Source: an uncultured Synechococcus sp. (GTDB taxonomy: Bacteria > Cyanobacteriota > Cyanobacteriia > PCC-6307 > Cyanobiaceae). From it: 24,229 nt of DNA. Positions 1 to 7,408 of the stretch are shown here, piece after piece (position 1 is the stretch's first letter; the number at the start of each line of letters is the position of its first letter). The notes under the pieces are model-generated. The model saw nothing but the letters and a program-made list of their open reading frames with translations, had not been told where the DNA came from and did not search any database. Both the position numbers and the translations under genes were made by a program. The DNA lies in assembly GCA_913050105.1 (NCBI GenBank), contig CAJWZN010000007.1:1-24229 (forward strand), read 5' to 3'.

Positions 1-329
<329 letters not shown>

Positions 330-425
330 AACATTTTGGTTCTTGTCATTAGGCATATGTTCTTTGTTTCATCCAGGCGCGCAACTTAGTTTGCAGATCC
401 TATGCAGTTCTCAGGGTTCACCTCC

Positions 426-574
426 TTGAGAATGTTTTCACTATCCTGGTGTCCATAGCGGTGTGGAACCACTTCGATCCATCTCGAACTCGGTTGTGAA
501 ACGCATCAGCGGCGACGATATTTGGGGGGTAGCCCCCTGAGAAAATAGCTCGATGCCAGGTAAAACATTCTCAA
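426..574 (+). other. 13-bp perfect inverted repeat enclosing the 5S rRNA (processing stem)
   Basis: TTGAGAATGTTTT at 426-438 is exactly complementary to AAAACATTCTCAA at 562-574. In the rrn transcript these arms would pair and present the 5S precursor as the loop of a 13-bp helix. This is the usual arrangement for endonucleolytic 5S maturation by an RNase E, RNase III or M5-type enzyme. Which enzyme acts here cannot be told from the sequence. The right arm touches the last base of the predicted mature 5S. Confidence 0.85.
444..562 (+). rRNA. 5S ribosomal RNA
   Basis: The sequence is about 119 nt, the normal 5S length. Its 5' end TCCTGGTGTC pairs with the 3' end GATGCCAGGTA to form helix I. 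The internal CCACTTCGATCC and CGAACTCGGTTGTGAAAC blocks match the conserved loop B/C region of bacterial 5S rRNA. It sits 114 nt after the 23S end and is followed by an intrinsic terminator, so it is the last gene of the rrn operon. End positions are good to about 1-2 nt. Confidence 0.96.
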
Positions 575-621
575 AAAAGAAGCGATGCGCTGACGGTTGA
601 CCGTCACCATCCTTCCCGAAG

Positions 622-650
622 AAACCACCTCCTAGTGAGGTGGTTTTTTT
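622..650 (+). terminator. Intrinsic terminator of the rrn operon
   Basis: AAACCACCTC (622-631) and GAGGTGGTTT (637-646) form a perfect 10-bp stem with a 5-nt loop. A run of seven T residues (644-650) follows directly. This is a strong Rho-independent terminator ending the 23S-5S transcript. A smaller hairpin, TGACGG-TTGA-CCGTCA, lies just upstream at 591-606. Confidence 0.93.
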
Positions 651-704
651 GTGTCTTCCCTTTACACCCTTTGACGTAGTAGCGTTCAAGAATGCTCTTG
701 TGAT

Positions 705-1637
705 TTGGTGCGACGTCGTGCTCGCTTCGCATGGTTTGCCCACAGTCTTTGGAAGGCTGGCAATCGTTGGTGCAAGCACGAATGTGTTGATCTGAGTGCC
801 GCTTTCGCTTATTTCACTCTCCAGTCGATTTTCCCTTTGTTGTTGATTTCATTGGCAGTGGTTGCCAAAGTTTTCGGGCATCAACAAAGCCTGGAGACCG
901 TACTGTCAGCTGTTAATCCTTTGCTTCCGCCTTCAGTTGTTGGTTTGGTTGATTCAACGTTCCGAGGCTTAGTTGCACAAGGATTTGGTGCAGGTTTGTT
1001 TGGTGTTGTTGTTCTTTTACTTACGGCAAGCAATGCATTTCTGACGTTGCAACGGGGGGCAGATCGTTTGTGGGAGGACTGGTCTCCATTACCGAAGCAC
1101 CATGCTCCTTTCTCGTTGCAAGCGCTTCAATTTATCCGCAGCAGGTTGGAAGCTTTTTTGATTGTTTTGATGGTGGCATTACTGATTACTTTTCAACAGC
1201 TGGTTGTGGGATTTCGTCAATTGCCCGTTGAACTGTTGGATGGTATTCGTGTGTGGTTTCCAGGTTTGGTCGATCTACTTCAGGCTGGGCAGGTTTCCCG
1301 GCTTGGTCAAATCATTGTTCCGACAACGGTCTTGTCGTTATTTGCTCTTTTGCTGCAGCGGGTGCTACCTAGCAGACGAGTGCCCGTTAGGCCGTTGATA
1401 CCTGGATCGATTCTGATTGGATTCGGGCTCACGATCCTCAACGGCATTCTCAGTCTTAGCTTAATTTCCTTGGGCAATCGTTTTCAGGCGTATGGAGTGA
1501 TTGGTGGCGTTCTTGTTTTAACGCTTTGGGTATGGCTGATCGGTGTGATTCTTTATTACGGTCAATGCCTAAGTGTGGAATTGGCTCTGCGTGTTCGGCC
1601 GCGTCAACAGGGAGATCCGAACCCTTTACTGGTTTGA
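705..1637 (+). CDS. YihY/virulence factor BrkB family membrane protein (UPF0761-like)
   Basis: This 310-residue integral membrane protein has an N-terminal block (DLSAAFAYFTLQSIFPLLL) typical of the YihY/BrkB family, once mis-annotated as ribonuclease BN. About six hydrophobic segments run through the protein, with the last pair (about residues 235-295) containing GVIGGVLVLTLWVWLIGVIL. The short basic tail RVRPRQQGDPNPLLV should be cytoplasmic. The molecular function of the family is not settled. The start is TTG at 705 or GTG at 708; a TGA at 672 closes the frame upstream and no ATG or convincing Shine-Dalgarno is present. It follows the rrn terminator and precedes a small membrane-protein gene by 55 nt, possibly in one transcript. 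Confidence 0.9.
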   Translation: MVRRRARFAWFAHSLWKAGNRWCKHECVDLSAAFAYFTLQSIFPLLLISLAVVAKVFGHQQSLETVLSAVNPLLPPSVVGLVDSTFRGLVAQGFGAGLFGVVVLLLTASNAFLTLQRGADRLWEDWSPLPKHHAPFSLQALQFIRSRLEAFLIVLMVALLITFQQLVVGFRQLPVELLDGIRVWFPGLVDLLQAGQVSRLGQIIVPTTVLSLFALLLQRVLPSRRVPVRPLIPGSILIGFGLTILNGILSLSLISLGNRFQAYGVIGGVLVLTLWVWLIGVILYYGQCLSVELALRVRPRQQGDPNPLLV

Positions 1638-1692
1638 AATTGAAGTCAATCTTGCGAAGATGTTTTGACCGTTTGTCCGGATGGTCTGAGCG

Positions 1693-1983
1693 ATGAATCG
1701 TCCTCCCGCCATCGTCTGGCTGATCTTGCTTTTGCTGCTTCTGCCAACGGCAGCAGGTCGCATCCTTGTTGATGTCGTTGGCGGTGTGGCCCTTGTGTTG
1801 GTGGCTGTCCCGTTGATACTCACGGGGCTTGGGTGGATTGGCTGGAAACTGATGCAGTCTCAAGCGGAGGGGGCTTCGAATTCAACAGTGAATTCGAAAA
1901 TGGGCTCCCGTACCGAAACAACCGTCCCGGCAAGCGAAGTAACGATTGACGTGACGGCTCAGGACGTTGATTCCGATTCCTGA
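1693..1983 (+). CDS. Small two-helix membrane protein, unknown function
   Basis: This is a 96-residue protein with an ATG start. Residues 6-50 form two close hydrophobic helices, the first a leucine run (IVWLILLLLLLP) and the second rich in Val, Leu and Gly, ending in GWIGWKLM. The last about 40 residues are polar, Ser/Thr-rich and acidic, and probably form a soluble tail. I do not recognise the family. It lies 55 nt after the YihY-like gene on the same strand. Its 3' end overlaps the convergent DUF2834 gene by 25 bp. The length, hydrophobic pattern and lack of another long frame support real coding. Confidence 0.75.
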   Translation: MNRPPAIVWLILLLLLLPTAAGRILVDVVGGVALVLVAVPLILTGLGWIGWKLMQSQAEGASNSTVNSKMGSRTETTVPASEVTIDVTAQDVDSDS

Positions 1984-2312
1984 GACTGCAGCTGTCTTTC
2001 ACGTAAAAACAGAAAAAAGGGCGCGGCGCAGGCAAATGCCACACCGAAGCTCAGGGGAATCGCCAACCACCACCCCTTGATTTTTTGACGTGGTCCCTCC
2101 ACGCAAATCCAGATCGTTACGGCTGTTGCCCCGATCAGAAGATCAGCACTGAGAGAGCGTGCTGCTGCGGTGCTGGATGCATCAGCTATAAACCGTGCCA
2201 GATCAAAAGCCTGGCCACCACTTTCCGCGATGAACTCCAGGTTGGCTTTCCAAGGCAGGATCGCTCCCAACACCGAGAGGCTGAGGTAAATCCAGGGGAG
2301 TGCTTTACGCAT
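1959..2312 (-). CDS. DUF2834 family membrane protein
   Basis: This is a 117-residue protein starting MRKALPWIYLSLSVLGAILP. That opening and the following PWKANLEFIAESGG block resemble DUF2834 proteins of cyanobacteria, which have three predicted helices. Here they lie at about 5-22, 55-75 and 80-100. The ATG at 2312 sits inside the last codons of xseB (GATGCGTAA), giving an 8-bp overlap that suggests translational coupling. A longer frame reaches 2360, but those residues lie within xseB and look non-coding. Function is unknown. The 3' end overlaps the plus-strand membrane protein gene by 25 bp. Confidence 0.82.
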   Translation of the reverse strand: MRKALPWIYLSLSVLGAILPWKANLEFIAESGGQAFDLARFIADASSTAAARSLSADLLIGATAVTIWICVEGPRQKIKGWWLAIPLSFGVAFACAAPFFLFLRERQLQSQESESTS

Positions 2313-2583
2313 CGTCGTCAGGCGTTGATTCGGGGACTGGTTGGAGGCTGTCTGGATCAAGGTTGACCACGTTTGCTTCCACTGCTTTCAGCAGTGCATC
2401 GCAATGATCCAGGTAGATCTCGCCATGAACCACCTGTTTCTGCAGATCGGCCAAAGGGACGGTATCGCTCTGGAGGTCAGCCAACAGCAGGTCAACAGCT
2501 TGCAGCGCTTCTTCGTAGCTGAGCGCTTCGGCGTCGCGCCGCCATTCTTCGATGCGTGTGGTCCACTCAGGTGGAGATGTCAT
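2305..2583 (-). CDS. xseB: Exodeoxyribonuclease VII small subunit
   Basis: This is a 92-residue XseB, close to the usual 70-90. The core LSYEEALQAVDLLLADLQSDTVPLADLQKQVVHGEIYLDHCDALL, quoted here only by its ends (residues about 21-65), is the family helical hairpin with the diagnostic P-L-x-x-L pattern. Several copies of XseB assemble with one XseA to make the nuclease that degrades single-stranded DNA from both ends into oligonucleotides. The ATG overlaps the xseA stop in an ATGA motif (2580-2583), so the two are co-translated, which suits a fixed-stoichiometry complex. An acidic tail (PESTPDDDA) ends the protein. Confidence rests on both motif and neighbour. Confidence 0.93.
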   Translation of the reverse strand: MTSPPEWTTRIEEWRRDAEALSYEEALQAVDLLLADLQSDTVPLADLQKQVVHGEIYLDHCDALLKAVEANVVNLDPDSLQPVPESTPDDDA

Positions 2584-3761
2584 GGCTTGGGTGATGGGGG
2601 CTCTGGCTCAACCCGGTCGACCCGGGTCTGAAGCACTCCATCCTTCAATTGAACATCCAGCCTGTCACCGCTCTTTGCCTGGTGTGAGCTGATAATTGCT
2701 TCACCGGTGGCCTGATGTCGCACGAAAGCCAATCCTCTCTGCAACCAGCGGTCCGGGGATAAGGCAGAAAGCAGAGTTCGCCTTTGGTTCAGATTTTGTC
2801 TCAGCCTTTCAAGGCGCAGCAAAGGTGATTGTTGTCCGAATGCGGCGCGTCGTTCAATCAGAGCCTGACGTTCACGGATGAGGCGGGACTGAACCCAGTT
2901 CTGAAGTTGTTTTTGCCGTTGCCTGATGCACTGCAATTCGGTCTGGCGATCCGGCAGCAGGGCGACGATGGCTGCTGTTGGAGTTGCCGCTCGATGATCG
3001 GCCACCAAATCAGCAACCGTGAGATCGTCTTCATGTCCGATTCCCGTCACCACAGGCACGGGAAAACGCGCAAGGTTGCGGCATAAGTTTTCGCTGTCGA
3101 AAACGGCGAGATCTTCGCGGCTTCCTCCACCGCGAGCCAGCACCAGTGCATCCAGAGCAAGTGTGTCGGCTCGATCTGCAAGTTGATTCAGAACGGTTCC
3201 AATGCGTTCATTCACAGCTCCCTGCACTGGAATGGGAACCACGAGCAGTCGAGTCAGGGGCCAGCGTTCGCGCGCCGTGCGCAGCATGTCGGCCAGAGCA
3301 GAGCTTGGAACGCTTGTGAGCACTGCGACCGTGCGGGGCCGTTGAGGTAATGGCCTGGCACGTGATGGATGGATCACCTGCTCGTCTTCCAGCAAGCGGC
3401 GCACCCGTTCAAATTCCCGCATCACCGTGGTGAGGCTTGGACGGATATCCAGCACCTGCACCGTCAGGTTTGCTCGTGCTGCCCAGAAGTTGAGTTTGCC
3501 CACCACGGTGACGCCATCGCCATCGTCAGGGCGGTAGCGAATTTGCCGCAGCTGTGATGCCCACACCACTGCAGAAATGCTGGCATCTCCATCGCCCAGG
3601 GACATCCAGAGATGCCCCTTCTTCAGCTGTGGCCTTGAAACGGTGGCTTCCACGAGAAACCTTGGAGCAAAACCACGCTCCAACAGATTTCCAATGGCAC
3701 TGTTGAGTTCAGCAACCGAAAAGGTTGGGATGCGATCAGCGCTCAAGGCGGCAGTACGCAA
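2580..3761 (-). CDS. xseA: Exodeoxyribonuclease VII large subunit
   Basis: This is the 393-residue catalytic subunit, shorter than the about 450 residues of E. coli XseA. Residues 12-110 are the OB-fold DNA-binding domain (FSVAELNSAIGNLLERGF, then KGHLWMSLGD and GKLNFWAARANLTVQV). Residues about 140-265 hold the nuclease core, with VAVLTSVPSSALADML, LARGGGSREDL and the family signature GIGHEDDLTVADLVADHRAATPTAA. A coiled-coil region follows. The reading frame opens with TTG at 3761; a second TTG five codons on (giving MSADRIPTF) is equally likely, because homologs tend to begin close to the DRIPTFSV block. The start overlaps the end of a small membrane-protein gene; xseB follows with a 4-bp overlap. 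Confidence 0.95.
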   Translation of the reverse strand: MRTAALSADRIPTFSVAELNSAIGNLLERGFAPRFLVEATVSRPQLKKGHLWMSLGDGDASISAVVWASQLRQIRYRPDDGDGVTVVGKLNFWAARANLTVQVLDIRPSLTTVMREFERVRRLLEDEQVIHPSRARPLPQRPRTVAVLTSVPSSALADMLRTARERWPLTRLLVVPIPVQGAVNERIGTVLNQLADRADTLALDALVLARGGGSREDLAVFDSENLCRNLARFPVPVVTGIGHEDDLTVADLVADHRAATPTAAIVALLPDRQTELQCIRQRQKQLQNWVQSRLIRERQALIERRAAFGQQSPLLRLERLRQNLNQRRTLLSALSPDRWLQRGLAFVRHQATGEAIISSHQAKSGDRLDVQLKDGVLQTRVDRVEPEPPSPKP

Positions 3762-3912
3762 AACCCCAGTAAATGCAGATAACGGAGCTCACGGCGACCA
3801 CAATCACCGCCCACGGTTGCGGGATCTGGGTCGCTGCAATCGTGAAAATCACCACGACACTGCTCAACAGCCTTGATCCATCGCGACGGTTGCGCACGTA
3901 AAGCGGTGCCAA
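3736..3912 (-). CDS. Small membrane protein upstream of xseA, start uncertain
   Basis: From a TTG at 3912 the frame encodes 58 residues with two hydrophobic helices: LLSSVVVIFTIAATQI and WAVIVVAVSSVICIYWGFAY, followed by the basic end CRLER. The preceding RNRRDGSR gives a positive-inside cytoplasmic N-terminus. Third-position choices and hydrophobic periodicity look like real coding. The stop lies inside the xseA start region, so translation may be coupled. In-frame protein-like sequence (EDIDSLLAPLY) extends upstream of the TTG, but no ATG or GTG occurs before a TAA at about 3966. The true start is therefore a TTG, a rarer codon, or the 5' end has been damaged. I do not recognise the family. 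Confidence 0.55.
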   Translation of the reverse strand: MAPLYVRNRRDGSRLLSSVVVIFTIAATQIPQPWAVIVVAVSSVICIYWGFAYCRLER

Positions 3913-3968
3913 GAGCGAGTCGATGTCTTCACACCACTGTGAACCATGGCGATGTCTGCCAAAGCATT

Positions 3969-3999
3969 AAAAAAGCCCCCTCAAGCGTTCGAGGGGGCT
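3969..3999 (-). terminator. Intrinsic terminator downstream of hli
   Basis: Read on the minus strand, AGCCCCCTC (3999-3991) pairs with GAGGGGGCT (3982-3974) around an 8-nt loop. A run of T residues (complement of A at 3969-3974) follows. This is a strong GC-rich Rho-independent terminator located 22 nt after the hli stop, so the hli transcript is short and probably monocistronic. Confidence 0.9.
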
Positions 4000-4020
4000 G
4001 CAACTCAATTCCTTGTGGAA

Positions 4021-4161
4021 TCAGCCCATGCCGATCTGAGACAGGATGCCTTGGCCGGTCAGGAGCTCAGTGCCGAGGCCGATGACGAAACCCATCATGG
4101 CAAGGCGTCCGTTCCAGGTCTCAGCGAAGTTGACGAAACCGAAGCGAGCGTTGTCAGACAT
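4021..4161 (-). CDS. High light-inducible protein (Hli / small CAB-like protein)
   Basis: This is a 46-residue single-helix protein. The chlorophyll-binding signature ExxNGRLAMMGF is present (Glu14, Asn17, Arg19), followed by a hydrophobic helix IGLGTELLTGQGILSQIG. Hli proteins are one-helix relatives of plant light-harvesting proteins. They sit in the thylakoid membrane, bind chlorophyll and carotenoid, and protect or help assemble photosystems under stress. The length is typical of the short picocyanobacterial class. The gene has its own promoter candidate and a strong terminator, consistent with stress-regulated expression independent of neighbours hrpB and xseA. I cannot assign it to a numbered hli locus. 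Confidence 0.95.
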   Translation of the reverse strand: MSDNARFGFVNFAETWNGRLAMMGFVIGLGTELLTGQGILSQIGMG

Positions 4162-4180
4162 TGAAGGAATCAGTGAAGAT

Positions 4181-4216
4181 TTCAATAATTGTAACAAAGG
4201 TTGGAGATTTGTTGCC
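4181..4216 (-). promoter_or_regulatory. Candidate hli promoter with an HLR1-like half-site
   Basis: On the minus strand about 30 nt before the hli ATG, TTTGTTACAATTATTG contains TACAAT, a good -10 box. The same bases form GTTACAAT (4195-4188), a perfect half of the cyanobacterial HLR1 motif bound by the response regulator RpaB. The second half after a 2-nt spacer (TTGAAATC) matches only 5 of 8 positions. RpaB control of hli genes is established in other cyanobacteria; here it is inferred from one good half-site. Confidence 0.5.
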
Positions 4217-4252
4217 AGCGTTTTCGGCGATCGGCCGATGTGGGTAATCCCG

Positions 4253-6757
4253 CTACCGCTTTAGCTCGGCACGACGTCGTTTTGTCCAGGCTGTGGGCTC
4301 TGCAGCGACAGGGTCATCGGGCCAGGGATGCTTGGGGTAGCGGCCACGCATCTCGCGGCGCACCTGCGCATAACTGCCGGACCAGAAACCCTCCAGGTCT
4401 TGGGTGCGTTGCAGCGGCCGGCCCGCTGGAGAAAGAAGTTCCAGGGTTACAGGCATATGCCCATCAAGCACCCGTGGACTTGTCTTAGTGCCAAACATCT
4501 CCTGCAGCTTTACGGCCAGCACCACCTCGTCCTCGCCGTAGTGCAGGTTGGCGCTGCGTCCTGATGGGATGGCCAGGCGCAGGGGCAGCAGTGCCTCGAG
4601 GCGCTTGCGCTGTGACCAATCCAGAGGGCCCCAGAGGGCTTCTTCAAGGGTGGCTGGATTGATGTCGTTCAGGCTGAGACAACCCATCAGGCAGGGGGGC
4701 AACCACTCATCTGCCTGCTGCACCATCAGCTCTCGATCTCGATCAGGCCATGGTGCTCCCAGGTGGCGATGGGCCAGCAGCAAGCGTCGACGCAACTGTT
4801 CACAGCCTTTTGACCATGGCAGTTGATCCAACCTGCCTTCCTGTTGAAAGCGTTCCAGCAACAATTGCTGGCAGCGTTCGGGTGCGACCGTGGATTGGGC
4901 CTTCTCCCTGACCACCAGTTCCCCGAGTTGCAGGCGTTGAGTGGCTCGGATCCGTCCCAAGCCGTCGTCCCAGGCAACGTGATCGACCCAGCTGCCTTGC
5001 TGAAGGGCTAGCTCTACAACCCGTTGATGGCTCAGGGGCAGAGCCAGTTGAATGCGTGTGTCCCGCTGGCCGGTGTCAACCCTTGCGACAGCAAGTGCTT
5101 CCGCTGATATCAGGGGGTCACCATCTCTCAGCATCGCGCCCCGACCCTGGCGCAGCAAAAACCGCCCTGGCTGCCCTGGGCGCGCCAGAGCCAGCCACTG
5201 GGGGAATGCACACAGCACCAGTTCGGCCGCATCGATGTTGGCCTGACCATCGGATGGCTCAAGCGCGACTCGCTTCAGTTGCTGCATCAGCTGTCGGCTT
5301 CGCTCACGCAGGAAGCCAAGGCGTTTGTCCTGGCCCATGGCCTGGAGGCGAAGCTGTAGATCACAGCCAGCGTCTGAGCTTGGCAATGGATCTCGCTCGC
5401 TCAGAATCGCGGCGAGATCACACCCCAGGCGGGCATGGCCGTGCCGTTTGGCTGCCAGCATCAGCAGCCCCAGGCGAGGATGCACCCCTAATCCAGTGAG
5501 CTGGCGGCCGATAGCGCTGAGCTTGCCGGTGGGGGTGAGAATTCCCAGCCCGCTCAGGTGCTGGCGACCTTCCTGCATCGCAGCTTTCGGTGGAGGATCC
5601 AGCCACGGCAAGGTCTCACCGAGACCGGCTCCCCACTGCGCCAGCTCCATCAACACCGGTTGAGGATCAGCCAGCTGCAGTTCCGGCGGGCTGAACCCTG
5701 GGCGTCGATGCTGCTCGGCGGGCGACCACAGCCGGATGCACTGCCCTGGTCCCTGACGACCGGCTCTGCCCCTGCGCTGATCAGCACTGGCACGGCTCGA
5801 GGGAACCGTTTCCAGTCCCTCCATGCCGGTGTTGGGGTCGAAGCGGAGCTGGCGGCTGAGGCCGCTGTCGATCACCAGCTGAACGCCCTCGATTGTGACG
5901 GAGCTTTCAGCAATGGCACTGGCCAGCACCACGGTTCCATCGCAGGAGTCCGGGCAGCGCTTCAATGCTGCGCTCTGTTGCTCAAGAGGCAGTTGCCCGT
6001 GCAGAGGGGTCACCTGCCAGTGCCGCAGAGAGGGCGTCTGCTCCAGCAGTTCCCGGCAACGGCTGATCTCCATGATCCCCGGCAGAAAAACCAGCACACC
6101 ACTGCCCCTGGGAAGTGACAGTGCATGAGCCTCGAGTGCCCGCAAGACCTGTTGTGGCAGCCTCTCGTCCCGACGGGGAGGCTGGTGAGTGGTTCTGACA
6201 GGGAAAGCGCGTCCCTCACTGGACAGAACCACTGCTTCCGGCAGGCGTTGCCGCAAATCCGTGAGATCCAGAGTGGCGGACATCACCATCACCGCTAAGT
6301 CCGGATGCAGCACAGGTGCCGCCTCTCGCAGCAAGGTGAAGGCCAGGTCGCTGTCACGGCGACGCTCATGGAATTCATCGAACAGAACGCAGTTCACGCC
6401 TTCCAGTGATGGATCGGCTTGCAGGCGTCGCAGGAAGAGCCCGTCGGTGATCACCTCAAGCTGCGTGAGGGTGGAGCGGCGCTGCTCGCCGCGCACGGCA
6501 AATCCGACTCTTTGCCCGACCGCTTCTCCCAGGCTTGCGGCCAGACGTTCGGCTGCGGCACGGGCGGCGAGCCGCCGCGGTTCGATCATCCAGATCCGTC
6601 CTGTTCGCGCAGCGCAGTCGCCAAGCTCTCCCATCAGAGCCAGGGGGACCCTGGTGGTTTTGCCAGCTCCTGGTGGGGCTTGCAGCAGAACTGTTGTTCC
6701 CGGCCGCATTGCCTCGCAAAGCGTTGGCAGCAGGGCATCGATCGGAAGGGCCGTCAA
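4253..6757 (-). CDS. hrpB: ATP-dependent helicase HrpB
   Basis: This is an 834-residue DEAH/RHA-type superfamily 2 helicase, near the usual about 810-840. Walker A is APPGAGKTT at 27-35, motif II is DEFHE at 127-131, motif III is SAT at 160-162 and motif VI is QRRGRAGR at 327-334. Next come the HA2 region (LLMLAAKRHGHARLGCDLAAIL) and the HrpB-specific C-terminal domain ending in the basic WTKRRRAELKR. The biological role of HrpB in bacteria is poorly defined; an RNA-related role is assumed from relatives. The start is TTG at 6757; no better start lies between it and the stop of the 34-codon ORF 13 nt upstream, so the two are probably co-transcribed. Confidence 0.95.
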   Translation of the reverse strand: MTALPIDALLPTLCEAMRPGTTVLLQAPPGAGKTTRVPLALMGELGDCAARTGRIWMIEPRRLAARAAAERLAASLGEAVGQRVGFAVRGEQRRSTLTQLEVITDGLFLRRLQADPSLEGVNCVLFDEFHERRRDSDLAFTLLREAAPVLHPDLAVMVMSATLDLTDLRQRLPEAVVLSSEGRAFPVRTTHQPPRRDERLPQQVLRALEAHALSLPRGSGVLVFLPGIMEISRCRELLEQTPSLRHWQVTPLHGQLPLEQQSAALKRCPDSCDGTVVLASAIAESSVTIEGVQLVIDSGLSRQLRFDPNTGMEGLETVPSSRASADQRRGRAGRQGPGQCIRLWSPAEQHRRPGFSPPELQLADPQPVLMELAQWGAGLGETLPWLDPPPKAAMQEGRQHLSGLGILTPTGKLSAIGRQLTGLGVHPRLGLLMLAAKRHGHARLGCDLAAILSERDPLPSSDAGCDLQLRLQAMGQDKRLGFLRERSRQLMQQLKRVALEPSDGQANIDAAELVLCAFPQWLALARPGQPGRFLLRQGRGAMLRDGDPLISAEALAVARVDTGQRDTRIQLALPLSHQRVVELALQQGSWVDHVAWDDGLGRIRATQRLQLGELVVREKAQSTVAPERCQQLLLERFQQEGRLDQLPWSKGCEQLRRRLLLAHRHLGAPWPDRDRELMVQQADEWLPPCLMGCLSLNDINPATLEEALWGPLDWSQRKRLEALLPLRLAIPSGRSANLHYGEDEVVLAVKLQEMFGTKTSPRVLDGHMPVTLELLSPAGRPLQRTQDLEGFWSGSYAQVRREMRGRYPKHPWPDDPVAAEPTAWTKRRRAELKR

Positions 6758-6770
6758 TCCGGTGACGTTG

Positions 6771-6875
6771 TCAGTGGACCAGGTTGATGAGGCCCAGGAG
6801 CAGAAGAGTGGTGAACGAGGCCAGGGCCGCGAGCAGGCGGATCAGTGGCCCCACAGAGAAGCTGAGGCTGTTCAC
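6771..6875 (-). CDS. 34-residue single-helix membrane peptide upstream of hrpB
   Basis: This GTG-initiated ORF encodes 34 residues: a short polar start (MNSLSFSVGP), one hydrophobic helix of about 22 residues (LIRLLAALASFTTLLLLGLI) and the end NLVH. A Shine-Dalgarno-like AAGG lies 8 nt before the GTG. The size and shape are those of small thylakoid-complex subunits, but it does not match any photosystem, cytochrome b6f or NDH-1 small subunit that I can recall. It ends 13 nt before the TTG of hrpB. The good ribosome binding site and membrane profile support it; the small size limits confidence. Confidence 0.55.
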   Translation of the reverse strand: MNSLSFSVGPLIRLLAALASFTTLLLLGLINLVH

Positions 6876-6966
6876 AAAGAAAACCTTAAGAACCGGCTTG
6901 ATTCAGTTTTAGGTCCGGACTGCGGTTTGAAAGGTGTTGCTTTGCACGGTTTTACAGACCCGTCAC

Positions 6967-7350
6967 TTAACGCACATGACGTGTGCCATCCACGGGGTGG
7001 TACTCCTCTCCGGTCAGCTCTTCAAAGACGATGGCGGGCAGGCCCGTTTCAAACATGGTTTGAAGTGCTTCCTTCAGATAGGGATTCCATCCGCCGGTGC
7101 TGACCTTGCCGTGCCGAACAGTCCAGTCCCAGGTGCCCTGAAGATCGCGCGGAATCCGACCTTCCCTGTCACGACGGGCCACCAGATCAAGGGATTCCAC
7201 CAGTCCCACAGTGATCGGATCCTTGCCGTAAGCGGGCGTAAGGCTCAGTTCCAGCCGCACAGGGTCCTCCTTGATGAGGCGCAGCCTGAAACGGGGAGGC
7301 AACTTCACCCCCTTGATAACTGCGGCGACGATGCGTGTGCGCTGATCCAC
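6967..7350 (-). CDS. Conserved hypothetical protein, 127 residues
   Basis: This soluble protein has a GTG start and the opening MDQRTRIVAAVIKGVKLPPR. It is rich in charged residues and beta-type alternation (RFRLRLIKEDPVRLELSLTP), with a conserved-looking C-terminal half containing GTWDWTVRHGK and GLPAIVFEELTGEEYHPVDG. There is no signal peptide, membrane helix or cysteine. I do not recognise a named domain. It lies between a DUF2973 gene and the 34-codon ORF on the same strand, with gaps of 58 and 91 nt, so it may belong to a loose operon leading to hrpB. The lack of frame breaks, the acidic/basic balance and the GTG start support real coding. Confidence 0.8.
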   Translation of the reverse strand: MDQRTRIVAAVIKGVKLPPRFRLRLIKEDPVRLELSLTPAYGKDPITVGLVESLDLVARRDREGRIPRDLQGTWDWTVRHGKVSTGGWNPYLKEALQTMFETGLPAIVFEELTGEEYHPVDGTRHVR

Positions 7351-7408
7351 TCAGAAAACCCTGATCAAATCCATAGAGATGCCCGAATGGAACATCCATG
7401 TACCCAAC

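Noticed and set aside
331..443. tRNA or small RNA in the 23S-5S spacer
   Set aside because: No cloverleaf or recognisable RNA; only the left arm of the 5S processing stem is found there.
4208..4240. Hairpin after hrpB (CGGC...GCCG near 4225)
   Set aside because: The stem is only 4 bp and no T-tract follows on the minus strand.
6189..7103. 304-codon plus-strand frame
   Set aside because: It runs antisense through hrpB and two smaller minus genes and shows an Arg/Ser-rich shadow composition.
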